DNA of 64,000 nt, taken from positions 1 to 64,000 of the forward strand of contig CALRNL020000003.1 of NCBI GenBank assembly GCA_943369525.1, given 5' to 3'. The notes below the pieces were generated by a model. It did not search any database. It worked only from the letters and a program-made list of their open reading frames with translations, and was not told the origin of the DNA. Source of the stretch: BAIKAL-G1 sp943369525. Lineage in GTDB: Bacteria; Cyanobacteriota; Cyanobacteriia; PCC-6307; Cyanobiaceae. Position numbers and translations under genes: made by a program. Below, piece by piece: positions 43,258 through 51,996 of the stretch (the stretch's first letter is position 1; every line of letters starts with the position of its first letter).

Positions 43258-44910
43258 TTGCTCGGCTGGCTAACCGGGTTGGCCTTGGCCCTGCCCCTGC
43301 TGGCCGGCTGCCAGCCGCCCCATCCCGCTGGCGAGCTGGTGGTGGCCAGCCGCAGCAGCCTCGAATCGGTCGATCCGGTGGATGTCACCAGTTTTGCCGG
43401 CACCCAGCTGCTCAGCGCCCTCGGCGATCCCCTCTACGCCAGCGATGCCGCGGGCCGCATCCAGCCGCGCCTGGCATCGGCCCTGCCGCGCTTCAGTAAC
43501 GGCGGCCTGGTGGCCCGCATCCCCCTGCGCCAGGACGTGCGCTTCCAGGACGGCAGCCGCTTGGATGCGGCCGCCATGGTGTTTAGCCTCAAGCGCTTCC
43601 TGGCCCTGGCCAAGGTCAGCTACCTGCTCGATGGCCGGGTGGCGGCCGTGGCGGCAAGCGGGCCCTTTGAACTGGAACTGCGGCTGAAGCGCCCCTGCGC
43701 CTCCCTGGCGGCCGTGCTCAGTTCGATCAACCTCACGCCCGTCTCGCCCCGGGCCTACCGGGCCCATGCCGGCCGTTCCCTGCGGGACCGCTTCGTGGGC
43801 ACCGGGCCCTACCGGCTGGCGGCCTTCACGCCCCAGCAGCAGCGCCTGCTGCCCTTTGCGGGCTATTGGGGAGCGCCCCCCGCCAACCGGGGCCTGAGCC
43901 TGGTCACCCTCAGCAATTCCACCGCCCTGTTTGGCGCCCTGCTTAGCGGCGAAGTCGATGTGTTGCTCTCCAGTGGTCTCGATAGCGACCAGCAACGGGA
44001 TCTGCACCGGCGGGCCGGCCGCGGCGCCCTCGTCGAAGCGGTCGGTCCGGCGGTGGAGATCGGCTACCTCACCCTGCGCAGCGACCAGCCGCCCCTGGCC
44101 AACCCCGACCTGCGCCGGGCCCTGGCCTTCGCGATCGATCGCCGCCTGATCAGTGAGCGGGTCAGCTATGGCATGCGTGATCCCCTGCGCAGCCTGGTGC
44201 CCGCTCCCCTGGCGGGCAGCGAGCCCCCCAGCTGGCCCGCCTATGACCCGGCCCGGGCCCGGGCCCTGTTCCGCAAGGCGGGCTATTGCCAGGGGCGGGG
44301 GCCTGGCCAGGGCCGGCGCCTGGGCCTGCCCCTGAGTTTCCGCTCCAACGTGCCGTCCGATCGGCTCTTTGCCCTCACCTGGCAGGCCCAGCTCCAGCGC
44401 GACCTGGGCGATTGCATCAGCCTTGAGATCACGGGCATTGAATCAACCACCGCCTATCGCCAATTGGGCGCTGGCGCCTTCCCCCTGATCCTGCTCGACT
44501 GGAGCGGTGACTACCCCGATGCCAATGCCTACCTCCAGCCCCTGCTGGGCTGCCGGCGTGCCGAGGGCAATCGCTGCCTGGCCGGCGATAGTGCCGCCAG
44601 CGGCAGCTTCTGGACGGCGCCTGGGCTTGGGGCGGAGCTGGCCGCTTTGGAGAGCGAACGGGGCCAGGCCCGCCGTCAGCTTGTGAGCCAAATCCAGGCT
44701 CGCGTCGCCGCCGCTAGCCCCTACCTGCCGGTATGGCGGGTGCCGCCCAGGGCCTGGGCCCAGCCCTGGCTCGTCAAGCCCCAGTTCGATGGCTCTGGCC
44801 GCCTGGTGCTGCAGGCCCTGCAGCGGCGGCCCCTGCCGGGCGCAGCCCCTTCCGCCGCCAGGTCGGCAGGCCCGATGCTGGCCCCCAGCCGCCCAGGAGG
44901 CACCCCATGA
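43258..44910 (+). CDS. ABC transporter substrate-binding lipoprotein, peptide/nickel family
   Basis: A 550-residue family 5 extracellular solute-binding protein (DppA/OppA/NikA type). A lipoprotein signal is present: ALALPLLAGC, with Cys about residue 18 as the lipidation site. Family features include LVVASRSSLESVDPVDVTSF, the RIPLRQDVRFQDGSRLDAAA block, RFVGTGPYRLAAF and the LRRALAFAIDRRLI helix. The ligand could be an oligopeptide or another compound. The start is a TTG at 43258 because an in-frame stop lies at 43213 and no ATG/GTG precedes the lipobox. The stop overlaps the permease start (ATGA at 44907), so the two genes are coupled. Confidence 0.85.
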   Translation: MLGWLTGLALALPLLAGCQPPHPAGELVVASRSSLESVDPVDVTSFAGTQLLSALGDPLYASDAAGRIQPRLASALPRFSNGGLVARIPLRQDVRFQDGSRLDAAAMVFSLKRFLALAKVSYLLDGRVAAVAASGPFELELRLKRPCASLAAVLSSINLTPVSPRAYRAHAGRSLRDRFVGTGPYRLAAFTPQQQRLLPFAGYWGAPPANRGLSLVTLSNSTALFGALLSGEVDVLLSSGLDSDQQRDLHRRAGRGALVEAVGPAVEIGYLTLRSDQPPLANPDLRRALAFAIDRRLISERVSYGMRDPLRSLVPAPLAGSEPPSWPAYDPARARALFRKAGYCQGRGPGQGRRLGLPLSFRSNVPSDRLFALTWQAQLQRDLGDCISLEITGIESTTAYRQLGAGAFPLILLDWSGDYPDANAYLQPLLGCRRAEGNRCLAGDSAASGSFWTAPGLGAELAALESERGQARRQLVSQIQARVAAASPYLPVWRVPPRAWAQPWLVKPQFDGSGRLVLQALQRRPLPGAAPSAARSAGPMLAPSRPGGTP

Positions 44911-45926
44911 GCCGGCGCCGCCAACTGCTCGCCTACCTGGCCAGCCGGCTGATGCTGTTGCCCGTGATGCTCTGGCTCATCGCCAGCCTGGTGTTCCTGC
45001 TCTTGCGGGTGGCGCCGGGCGATCCCATCGATGCCCTGCTTGGTACCCGGGCGCCGGAGGCGGCTCGCACGGCCCTGCGCCACCAGCTCGGCCTGGACCA
45101 ATCCCTGGCCAGCCAATACGGCCACTTCCTCTGGGACCTGCTCCACGGCCAACTCGGTTCGTCCCTCACCAACCAGGAGTCGGTGGTCAGCGTGATCGGC
45201 CGCAGCTTGCCCGCCAGCCTGGAGCTGGGGGTGCTGGCCCTGGGGATCGCGGCCGTGCTGGGCCTGGCGGTGGGCTTCAGCGGCATCGCCCGGCCGGAGG
45301 GGCGCCTCGATTTGGCCGGCCGCCTCTATGGCATTGGCACCTACGCCCTCCCCCCCTTCTGGGCCGCCATGGTCGTGCAGCTGGTGTTTGCGGTCTGGCT
45401 GGGCTGGTTGCCGGTGGGCGGACGCTTTCCGGCCACCCTGGTGCCCCCCAGCGGCACTGGCTTCTACCTGCTAGACAGCCTGCGCTCGGGCAGCTGGAGC
45501 CAGTTCAGCGCCAGCCTGCGCCATCTGGTGCTGCCCGCTGCCACCTTGGGGGTGCTGCTGAGCGGCATCTTTGACAACGCCCTGCGGCTCAACCTGCGGC
45601 GGGCCCTGGGTTCCGACTACGTGGAAGCGGCCCGCAGCCGCGGTCTGAGCGAAACCCGGGTGGTGTGGCGCCATGCCCTGCCCAACGCCCTGCTGCCGGT
45701 GCTCACCATCACCGGCATCACCGTGGCCTCCCTGATCGGTGGCGCTTTGTTGATCGAGGTCACGTTCTCCTGGCCGGGCATCGCCTTTCGGCTCCAGGAG
45801 GCCATCGGCCAGCGGGATTACCCGGTGGTGCAGGGGATCGTGGTGGTGGTGGCGGCCCTGGTGGTGGCCGTGGGCGTGGCGGTTGACCTGCTGGTGGCCC
45901 TGCTCGATCCGCGCATCAAATTTTGA
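44907..45926 (+). CDS. ABC transporter permease, DppB/OppB type
   Basis: A 339-residue inner-membrane permease with about six transmembrane helices. Typical landmarks are LLRVAPGDPIDALLG near the start, HQLGLDQSLASQYGHFLWDL, and the EAA coupling loop GSDYVEAARSRGLSETRVVWRHALPNALLP, which contacts the ATPase. AGGAGG precedes ATG 44907 at ideal spacing. The partner DppC-type permease and ATP-binding subunits are not next to it, so they must be elsewhere or this permease acts as a homodimer. Its 3' end overlaps the convergent hydrolase gene by 11 bases. Confidence 0.9.
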   Translation: MSRRRQLLAYLASRLMLLPVMLWLIASLVFLLLRVAPGDPIDALLGTRAPEAARTALRHQLGLDQSLASQYGHFLWDLLHGQLGSSLTNQESVVSVIGRSLPASLELGVLALGIAAVLGLAVGFSGIARPEGRLDLAGRLYGIGTYALPPFWAAMVVQLVFAVWLGWLPVGGRFPATLVPPSGTGFYLLDSLRSGSWSQFSASLRHLVLPAATLGVLLSGIFDNALRLNLRRALGSDYVEAARSRGLSETRVVWRHALPNALLPVLTITGITVASLIGGALLIEVTFSWPGIAFRLQEAIGQRDYPVVQGIVVVVAALVVAVGVAVDLLVALLDPRIKF

Positions 45927-48009
45927 GGGCCGCCCGCCAGCGCTGGGCGGCAGCCCGATCGAGCACGTAGGCGTTCACGCCCCCGAGGTTGCGGCGTTGG
46001 GGCGGCAAGGCCATGGGCGACTGCAGCCCCAGCAGGAACTCACTGGTGAGGCTCAGTCCCATCCCCTGCACCCGTTCCGGGGCCAGGCCCACCAGGTCAT
46101 CCCCCAGCTGGAACAGGGCCTGGGCGCCGGGACGGATCCGCACCGGCGAAAAATGGCTGGCCCCATCCACCAGGGCCAGGCGATTGCGTGGATTGGCCTC
46201 CGGCAGGAACAGCTCCAGCTGCTCGCTCAACGGTGGCGTGACCAAATCGAGGCTGCCGCCCAGGAGTAAGACCGGTGCGGCCAGGCCGGCCAGGCCCCGG
46301 TTCGGCCAGAGCAGGCTGCCGAAGCCGTTGAAGATCACCAGGCCGGCCACGGGCTGGGCCAGGGGTTGGGGCGTGGGCAGGGTCACCCGGGCCAGCTGGC
46401 ATTGCAGCAGGCGCGAGACGTTGGTCAGGGGCAGCTGGCGCAGGGCCCGGCGGCAGCGGCCCGCCAGGTCGGCTTCGGGCCGCAGGCCGGCCGCCAGCAG
46501 GGCCGTGAGTCCGCCAAAGGAGTGGCCCATCAGCACCACCGAGGGGCCGAGGGATGGCAGGCGTCCGGCCTGTTCCGCCGCCACCACCGCCTGCACGTCA
46601 AGCAGCCGGATCGCCACGGTCTCGGCCCCAGGGGGGGGCTGGAGGCCATCGAGGAGGGCCCGCATGGCCTGCTCATCGCTGCCCGGGTGCTCCAGCACCA
46701 GCACGGGCCAGCCCCGTTCCGCCAGGGCCGCCCCCAGCCAGCCGAGCTGGGCGGCGCTGCCCCCCAGGCCGGGCATCAACAACACCCAACCCCGGTTTGG
46801 GGCCGATGGCTGGGCGGGCCAGAGCACCAGCTTGAGCGGGCTGCTGCGATGGGCCACGGGCAGGCTGACCAGCTGGCTGCGGATGGGGGGGTCGCGGCCG
46901 GGTGGCGTAAGCGTGGGGATTGGGCTCGGCCCCCGGCCGGGCGCCAGGTTGGAGCCCGGGGATCGGGCCTGGTCCACCAGCCCCGATGGGGCGCTGGCGA
47001 TCGCTAAGCCATCGGTGATCGTGAGTAGGGGGCCCCGCTCCGGCAGGGGGAGGCGGCGCAGCACAGCCAGGGCCTGGCGCTGGGCCTCCAGTTGCCGGCG
47101 CCACTGGGAGGCCATGGCCACCAGGGCATCGAGGTTGAGCGTGATCCGCCGGGTGGGCACCGCCTGCAGCAGGTCGATGGTGGTCACCGTTTGTTGGTGC
47201 TGGAGCAGCTGGCGCAGGCTCGTCACCAGCAGGGGGCCGCCAGCCTGGAGCTCGGGGCTCAGGTCAGTTGGGCCCAGGCCTGTTGGGGCAATGTCTTTTG
47301 GGCCCAACTCAGTGGGGAGAAGCTCAGTGGAGCGAAGCTCAGTGGAGCGAAGCTCAGTTTGACCAAACTCAGTTGGGGCCAGGGGTGCAGGGGCCTGGGA
47401 CCGCTGGCCAGGCGACGCCGGAAGGGGGGGCAGCGGCCCCGGCGGGGCAGCATTTGGCACGCCAGGAAAGCTGACGCCCTGGACCGGCCTGGACCCGGAG
47501 GCGGCCAGGTCCGTTGGGGGCCCGGGGGGCCTGGGGTCTCCTCCGCCAGCCCGGGGTTGCCAGGCCGCTGCCATGCCAGCGCCGCTGATGACGTCGCCCA
47601 TGGCGCCAAGCACCTGCTCGCCGGCCCAGCTCTCGATTAGCTGCCGGCCTAGGGAGCGGTCCTGCACCAGGGGGGCCCGCAGCAGCCGCAACAAATCCTT
47701 GCGGCTGCCAGGGTCCAAGAGGTCAAACCACACCGCCAGGTCTCCCTTGGGGTGGGCCGGATTGCGGGCCCAGGCCGCCAGTTGGTCGATGTCGAGGGGC
47801 AGGGTGAGCCCATCAAGCCGCACCACCAGCTCCTGGGCGGCCTGGGCCGGTGGGGCCAGCGGCACCACCCCCAGCAGCAAACTGGCCAGGATCGGGCCAA
47901 GGCGTGGGGCGAGTCGTGGGGCGAATTGGGACAGGGCCGCAGGCAAAGGCGCCGCCAGGGGGCTGGTGGAACCAGTTTCCCCCAGCCCTGCGGGACGTGG
48001 CGACCGCAC
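45916..48009 (-). CDS. DUF1400-type exported alpha/beta hydrolase
   Basis: A 697-residue protein. An N-terminal signal (ILASLLLGVVPLAPPAQA) is followed by a DUF1400-like segment (ELVVRLDGLTLPLDIDQLAAWARNP) found in cyanobacterial alpha/beta hydrolases. A Pro/Gly/Thr-rich linker then contains pentapeptide repeats (TELRS, TELRS, TELLP). The hydrolase domain has HSFGG, the nucleophile elbow with Ser as catalytic residue, VLLMPGLGGSAAQLGW and GGSLDLVTPPLSEQLELFLP, with a likely acid near GGSLD and His in GASHFSP. Substrate is unknown; a lipid or ester is plausible. GTG 48009 is used as start; it slightly overlaps the divergent MFS gene. Confidence 0.78.
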   Translation of the reverse strand: MRSPRPAGLGETGSTSPLAAPLPAALSQFAPRLAPRLGPILASLLLGVVPLAPPAQAAQELVVRLDGLTLPLDIDQLAAWARNPAHPKGDLAVWFDLLDPGSRKDLLRLLRAPLVQDRSLGRQLIESWAGEQVLGAMGDVISGAGMAAAWQPRAGGGDPRPPGPPTDLAASGSRPVQGVSFPGVPNAAPPGPLPPLPASPGQRSQAPAPLAPTEFGQTELRSTELRSTELLPTELGPKDIAPTGLGPTDLSPELQAGGPLLVTSLRQLLQHQQTVTTIDLLQAVPTRRITLNLDALVAMASQWRRQLEAQRQALAVLRRLPLPERGPLLTITDGLAIASAPSGLVDQARSPGSNLAPGRGPSPIPTLTPPGRDPPIRSQLVSLPVAHRSSPLKLVLWPAQPSAPNRGWVLLMPGLGGSAAQLGWLGAALAERGWPVLVLEHPGSDEQAMRALLDGLQPPPGAETVAIRLLDVQAVVAAEQAGRLPSLGPSVVLMGHSFGGLTALLAAGLRPEADLAGRCRRALRQLPLTNVSRLLQCQLARVTLPTPQPLAQPVAGLVIFNGFGSLLWPNRGLAGLAAPVLLLGGSLDLVTPPLSEQLELFLPEANPRNRLALVDGASHFSPVRIRPGAQALFQLGDDLVGLAPERVQGMGLSLTSEFLLGLQSPMALPPQRRNLGGVNAYVLDRAAAQRWRAALKI
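47308..47382 (-). repeat. 15-bp tandem repeat in the hydrolase linker
   Basis: Five units of 15 bases (two identical, CTCAGTGGAGCGAAG at 47323 and 47338) encode a pentapeptide repeat in frame. Further degenerate units extend left to about 47250. The in-frame period indicates expansion by slippage without disrupting the protein. Confidence 0.8.
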
Positions 48010-49187
48010 GCATGGTGGCCAGTATTGGCGCAGGGGGGGTCCTCTATCTGACCCCCATGGTGTTCCATAACGAAGCCTTTACGGCCTCCCAGGTGGGTCT
48101 GGGCCTGGCCCTGGGGGCCGGGGCAGGCACCCTCGGGCGCTTTGCCAGTGGCGCCCTGCTGGATCGGGGGCTGCGTTGCTCCCTGCCGGTGCTGGTGGCG
48201 GCCCTGCTGGCCATGGGGGCGGATCTCCTGCTCTTCGTAGCCCATGGGTTCGGCGGCTACCTGCTGGGCCAGCTGCTGTTCGGGGCGGCGGTGGGGCTGT
48301 ACTGGCCGGCCATGGAGCTGGCCGTCTCCTTGAGCTGCCAGCCCCTGCCGTCGGCCCGGGGCTATGCCCTGGCCCGCACGGCCGATGCCCTCGGGATCGC
48401 CCTGGGCGCCCTGATCGGCGCGATGTTGGCGGCGATGGGCCACCTGCGCGGCATCTATCTAGTGGACATCAGCGGCCTGGTGCTGGTGGTGGTTTTGCTG
48501 CTGCGCCGGCCCCTGGCCGCCCGGGCCCCATTGGCGCCTGGAGGCCGCCCAAGCGACTGGCAGCGCTGGCTGCCCCCCCTGCTGCCCATGCTGGCCCTCA
48601 CGGTGGTGGCGACGGCGATTCCGGCCCTGATGCAAAGCGCCCTGCCCCTGGATTTGGTGCGAGGCGGCCTGCACCGGCCGGCCCTTCCCGCAGGCACCGG
48701 CGCCCTGTTGATCGGCGGCCAGCTGGGCTTGCTGCTGCTGATCCAGTGGCCCGTGGGCCAGTTTCTGGCCAAGCGGCCGCTGAAGCTGGGCCTCAGCATC
48801 AGCCTGGTGAGCTTCTCGGTGGGCTGCGCCCTGTTGGCCCTCTCGGCCTTGAGCTCAGGCGGGGCCGGCCTGGTGGCCCTGGCCCTGTTGCCCGTGGCCC
48901 TTGGCGAGGCGGCCTTCCTGCCGATTGCCACCGAAGCGGTGGTGGAACTCACCCCGATCGATCACCAGGGCCTGGCCATGGCCCTGTTTTCCCAGTGTTT
49001 TGCCGTGAGTTCCTTCGCCGCTCCCCTGCTGGCGGGCTGGTTCCTCGACCATCACCAGCATGGGCTCTGGCTCTGGCTGGGCACGGCCCTGGCCTGCCTA
49101 CTCGGGTTGCCGCTAGTGGTGCAGATTGGTCGCTACCAACAGCACCATCGCCTAGCCGGGCTTGGGACGGCCGGGAACGGCGACTAG
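47997..49187 (+). CDS. MFS transporter
   Basis: A roughly 396-residue integral membrane protein of the major facilitator superfamily with about 12 predicted helices. The first helix begins ASIGAGGVLYLTPM, and the loop between helices 2 and 3 has GRFASGALLDRGLR, the GxxxDRxGRR-type family signature. No substrate motif is visible; multidrug or sugar-type exporters are possible. GTG 47997 (VATARMVASIG) is used; ATG 48012 is the next choice. The 5' end overlaps that of the leftward DUF1400 hydrolase, so their promoters must lie inside each other's coding region. Confidence 0.8.
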   Translation: MATARMVASIGAGGVLYLTPMVFHNEAFTASQVGLGLALGAGAGTLGRFASGALLDRGLRCSLPVLVAALLAMGADLLLFVAHGFGGYLLGQLLFGAAVGLYWPAMELAVSLSCQPLPSARGYALARTADALGIALGALIGAMLAAMGHLRGIYLVDISGLVLVVVLLLRRPLAARAPLAPGGRPSDWQRWLPPLLPMLALTVVATAIPALMQSALPLDLVRGGLHRPALPAGTGALLIGGQLGLLLLIQWPVGQFLAKRPLKLGLSISLVSFSVGCALLALSALSSGGAGLVALALLPVALGEAAFLPIATEAVVELTPIDHQGLAMALFSQCFAVSSFAAPLLAGWFLDHHQHGLWLWLGTALACLLGLPLVVQIGRYQQHHRLAGLGTAGNGD

Positions 49188-49205
49188 GGCCTGCGGGCAA
49201 GGCCC

Positions 49206-49451
49206 CTAGGCCGGGGGGCTGGCGTTGTCGTCGGCCCCCGCTGCTGCACTGGCCTGCTGGGCATGGCCTACCCAGGCCTCATGGGGCAGGGGTTCGGTGC
49301 CGTATTCCCAGTCGTCGTAGTCGGGGTCGTTGCGGATTTGTTGGTGGATCTGCTTCTGCACGTCGAAATCATGGGCATGGGGACCTGACTCCTTTGCCCC
49401 CTCGCCGCTGCTCTCCCCGGGGGACTGGAGGACGTCCTGCACCTGGCCCAT
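49206..49451 (-). CDS. Small acidic hypothetical protein
   Basis: An 81-residue hydrophilic protein with the ordered core HDFDVQKQIHQQIRNDPDYD followed by DWEYGTEPLPHEAW and Ala/Gly-rich ends. No function is recognised. ATG 49451 is chosen since the extension upstream is Arg/Pro-rich and overlaps the start region of the sulfotransferase gene. It converges on the MFS gene with an 18-bp gap. Confidence 0.55.
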   Translation of the reverse strand: MGQVQDVLQSPGESSGEGAKESGPHAHDFDVQKQIHQQIRNDPDYDDWEYGTEPLPHEAWVGHAQQASAAAGADDNASPPA

Positions 49452-49602
49452 CACCGGCAACCCAATAACACCGAAAGCCAGTCTGACCGATCGGCCCGGC
49501 GTTGCCCACGCAGCCCCCGCTGCCAGGCTGCCTCCGTTGGCCAGGGGCCTGCGGCACCATCGCTGCAGCCGGGGCGGTACGCCGCACGAGGGGAAGGGAT
49601 CG

Positions 49603-50352
49603 ATGGCTTTGCAATTGATCGGCGCAGGCTTTGGCCGCACGGGGACCCTGTCCCTCTACACGGCCCTGAACAGCCTGGGCCTGCCCTGCTACCACATGGT
49701 GGAGGTGCTCCAAAACCGGGCCAATCGCCACCACCTGGCCTTCTGGCGCCGGGTGGCCCATGGGCACCCCGGCCAGCCCTACCCCTGGGACGAGGTGTTC
49801 GCCGGCTACGTGGCCGCAGTGGATAACCCGGCCAGCTGCGTCTGGCGGGAACTGCTTGAGGCGAACCCCGGCGCCAAGGTGATCCTCACCCTCCATCCCC
49901 GCGGCGCCGCTGCTTGGTACGAGAGCACCTTGGCAACCATCTATTTCAGCGAACGGATGTGGCAGTTCCAACTGCTCGCCGCTGTTAGTCCCTTCGCCCG
50001 GGCCCTAGGGGACATGACCCACCACCTGGTTTGGCAACGGGCCCACCGCGGCACCATGGCCAACCGCCAGGCCGCCATTGACCACTATCACCAGCACATT
50101 GAAGCGGTGAAGGGCGCCGTGCCGCCCGAGCGCCTGCTGGTTTACAGCGTCGACCAGGGCTGGGAACCCCTGTGCACTTTTTTGGATCTGCCGGTGCCCC
50201 AATTACCCTTTCCCCATGTCAATGACAGAGCCGAATTTCAGGCCACGATTGGTTTAATCAACCTGGCCGCCTTCGGCATCATTGGTGCGGGGGCTTTGGG
50301 GTTGGCTGGGCTTGGCTGGCTGGCCCTAGGCGCTGGGAGATTTAGGCGCTGA
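49603..50352 (+). CDS. Sulfotransferase-family protein with C-terminal membrane helix
   Basis: A 249-residue protein with the PAPS-binding loop IGAGFGRTGTLSLYTALNSL and the 3'-phosphate region ANPGAKVILTLHPRGAAAWY, typical of the Sulfotransfer_4/P-loop family. Such enzymes transfer sulfate from PAPS to hydroxyl or amine groups of lipids, glycans or small molecules. A C-terminal hydrophobic segment (LINLAAFGIIGAGALGLAGL) would tether it to a membrane, which is unusual for this family and suggests a lipid or envelope substrate. GGGGAAGGGATCG precedes ATG 49603. The acceptor is unknown. Confidence 0.82.
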   Translation: MALQLIGAGFGRTGTLSLYTALNSLGLPCYHMVEVLQNRANRHHLAFWRRVAHGHPGQPYPWDEVFAGYVAAVDNPASCVWRELLEANPGAKVILTLHPRGAAAWYESTLATIYFSERMWQFQLLAAVSPFARALGDMTHHLVWQRAHRGTMANRQAAIDHYHQHIEAVKGAVPPERLLVYSVDQGWEPLCTFLDLPVPQLPFPHVNDRAEFQATIGLINLAAFGIIGAGALGLAGLGWLALGAGRFRR

Positions 50353-50815
50353 GGCCCAAGGGATTTCAAAGGAAAAAAATTGGCAGAGATGGTCTAATTT
50401 GTCTGAACGAGGCTACAATGTCTGGGTTAAATGCTTCGCTATTCCCCTGGCTTGACAGGGAAATCTTGTCCTGCGCTTGCCTTGTCTAACCACTGGAGGT
50501 TCGGCGGTGACCCGCCGTTATGGTTGCGTTGGCCCGCTTTCAGAAAGCCTTACAGATGTTGATGGAAGCCTGGGTCCTCGATGGCATCGCGGTGACCAAG
50601 CCAGCTACCAATGTCCTTGATTTGCAGATCATGGTCGATGGGGCCCATGAATTCCTGGGCCAATTGTTTTTTGTCTTGGTGAGCGCAGTAGCTTGTGGTC
50701 GGTTTATCACTGGCAGCGCCTTGCCCCTTCTCCCAAGTGTGATCCAGGAGTCCGGTTGGCGTAGACGCTCAACCTTGACTGGCCTCGGGGCCGACTGACG
50801 GCTTGGCTGGGGAGG
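50353..50815. other. 463-bp gap without a confident gene
   Basis: It holds a GGAGG followed by a perfect stem-loop CGGCGG-TGAC-CCGCCG at 50502-50517. A 92-codon frame on the plus strand (50520-50798) starts inside the stem-loop's downstream side but shows weak codon bias. A second short frame begins at the GTG in the stem-loop. Neither is convincing. The stretch 50380-50450 is A+T-rich and may hold a promoter. The region may contain a degraded gene or a small RNA. Confidence 0.35.
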
Positions 50816-51907
50816 TCAAACGTTAAACAGAAATTCCATCACATCCCCTTCGGCTACCACATACTCCTTGCCCTCGCTACGCAGCCAGCCGCGGTTGCGG
50901 GCTTCGGCTAGGGATCCGGCTTCGAGCAGCTGGGCGTAGCTGACGGTCTGGGCGCGGATGAAGCCGCGCTCGAAATCGGTGTGGATCACGCCGGCGGCCT
51001 GGGGGGCGGTCATGCCGGCATGGATGGTCCAGGCGCGGGTTTCCTTCTCGCCGGTGGTGAAGTAGGTGCGCAGGCCCAGCAGCCGGTAGGTGGCGGCGAT
51101 CAGGCTCTGCAGCCCGCCCTCGCTCACCCCCAGGCCCTCGAGGTAGGCGTCCCGCTCTTCCTCGCCCAGTTCCACCAACTCCGCTTCCACCTGGGCTGAG
51201 ATCCGCACGGTTTCGGCCCCTTCCTTGGCGGCCAGGGCCGCCACCTGCTCCACCCAGCCATTGCCGCCGGCCAGGTCGTCTTCGCTGACGTTGGTGGCGT
51301 AGATGATCGGTTTGGCGGTCATCAGGCCGAGGAGCCGCACCAGGGGTTCCTCCTCTTCGTTAAGGGTGATGCTGCGGGCTGCTCCGCCGGCCTCCAGCAC
51401 GGCCTGGATGCGCCCCAGGGCGGCATCCTCGACCTGGGCTTCCTTGCTGGTGCGCAGCTGTTTTTTGAGGCGATCGCGGCGCTTCTCGACCTGGGCCAGG
51501 TCCGCCAGACCCAGCTCGAGGTTGATCACTTCGGCATCGCGGGCCGGGTCGACGCTGCCGGACACATGGATGACGTCGTCATCCTCGAAGCAGCGCACCA
51601 CATGGACGATCGCGTCCACCTCGCGGATGTTGGCTAGGAATTTGTTGCCCAGGCCCTCCCCCTGGCTGGCACCCTTCACCAGGCCAGCGATATCGACGAA
51701 TTCAACCCGGGTCGGGACCAGCTCCTTCGAGCTGGAAATGGCCGAAAGCTTGGCCAAACGGGGGTCCGGCACGGCCACCACGCCCACGTTGGGCTCGATC
51801 GTGCAGAAGGGAAAATTGGCGGCCTGGGCCTGGGCGTTGGCCACCAGGGCGTTGAAGAGGGTGGATTTGCCCACATTGGGCAGCCCCACGATTCCGGCTT
51901 TAAGCAT
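50816..51907 (-). CDS. ychF: Obg-family GTPase/ATPase YchF
   Basis: YchF (OLA1) is a universally conserved P-loop NTPase of the Obg family that prefers ATP and associates with ribosomes and stress responses. The 363-residue product has the G1 loop GLPNVGKSTLFNALVA, G3 VDIAGLVKGASQGEGLGNKFLA, and a divergent G4 NVSEDD that explains its ATP use. A coiled-coil insert (VEKRRDRLKKQLRT) and a C-terminal TGS-type domain ending EYVVAEGDVMEFLFNV complete the protein. ATG 51907 is standard. It diverges from the adaptor gene by about 90 bp. Confidence 0.96.
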   Translation of the reverse strand: MLKAGIVGLPNVGKSTLFNALVANAQAQAANFPFCTIEPNVGVVAVPDPRLAKLSAISSSKELVPTRVEFVDIAGLVKGASQGEGLGNKFLANIREVDAIVHVVRCFEDDDVIHVSGSVDPARDAEVINLELGLADLAQVEKRRDRLKKQLRTSKEAQVEDAALGRIQAVLEAGGAARSITLNEEEEPLVRLLGLMTAKPIIYATNVSEDDLAGGNGWVEQVAALAAKEGAETVRISAQVEAELVELGEEERDAYLEGLGVSEGGLQSLIAATYRLLGLRTYFTTGEKETRAWTIHAGMTAPQAAGVIHTDFERGFIRAQTVSYAQLLEAGSLAEARNRGWLRSEGKEYVVAEGDVMEFLFNV

Positions 51908-51996
51908 GGGCGAAATCTATCCGCGCAGGGCACGCAGTTTTGCCGCCGACCAGGAAGACTGGTCGAAGCATTGCCCCTAAGGCCATTCCTGTCGCC

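Noticed and set aside
50520..50798. 92-codon frame in the gap before ychF
   Set aside because: Third positions are not GC-biased as in neighbouring genes and no motif is visible; kept only as a note in the gap description.
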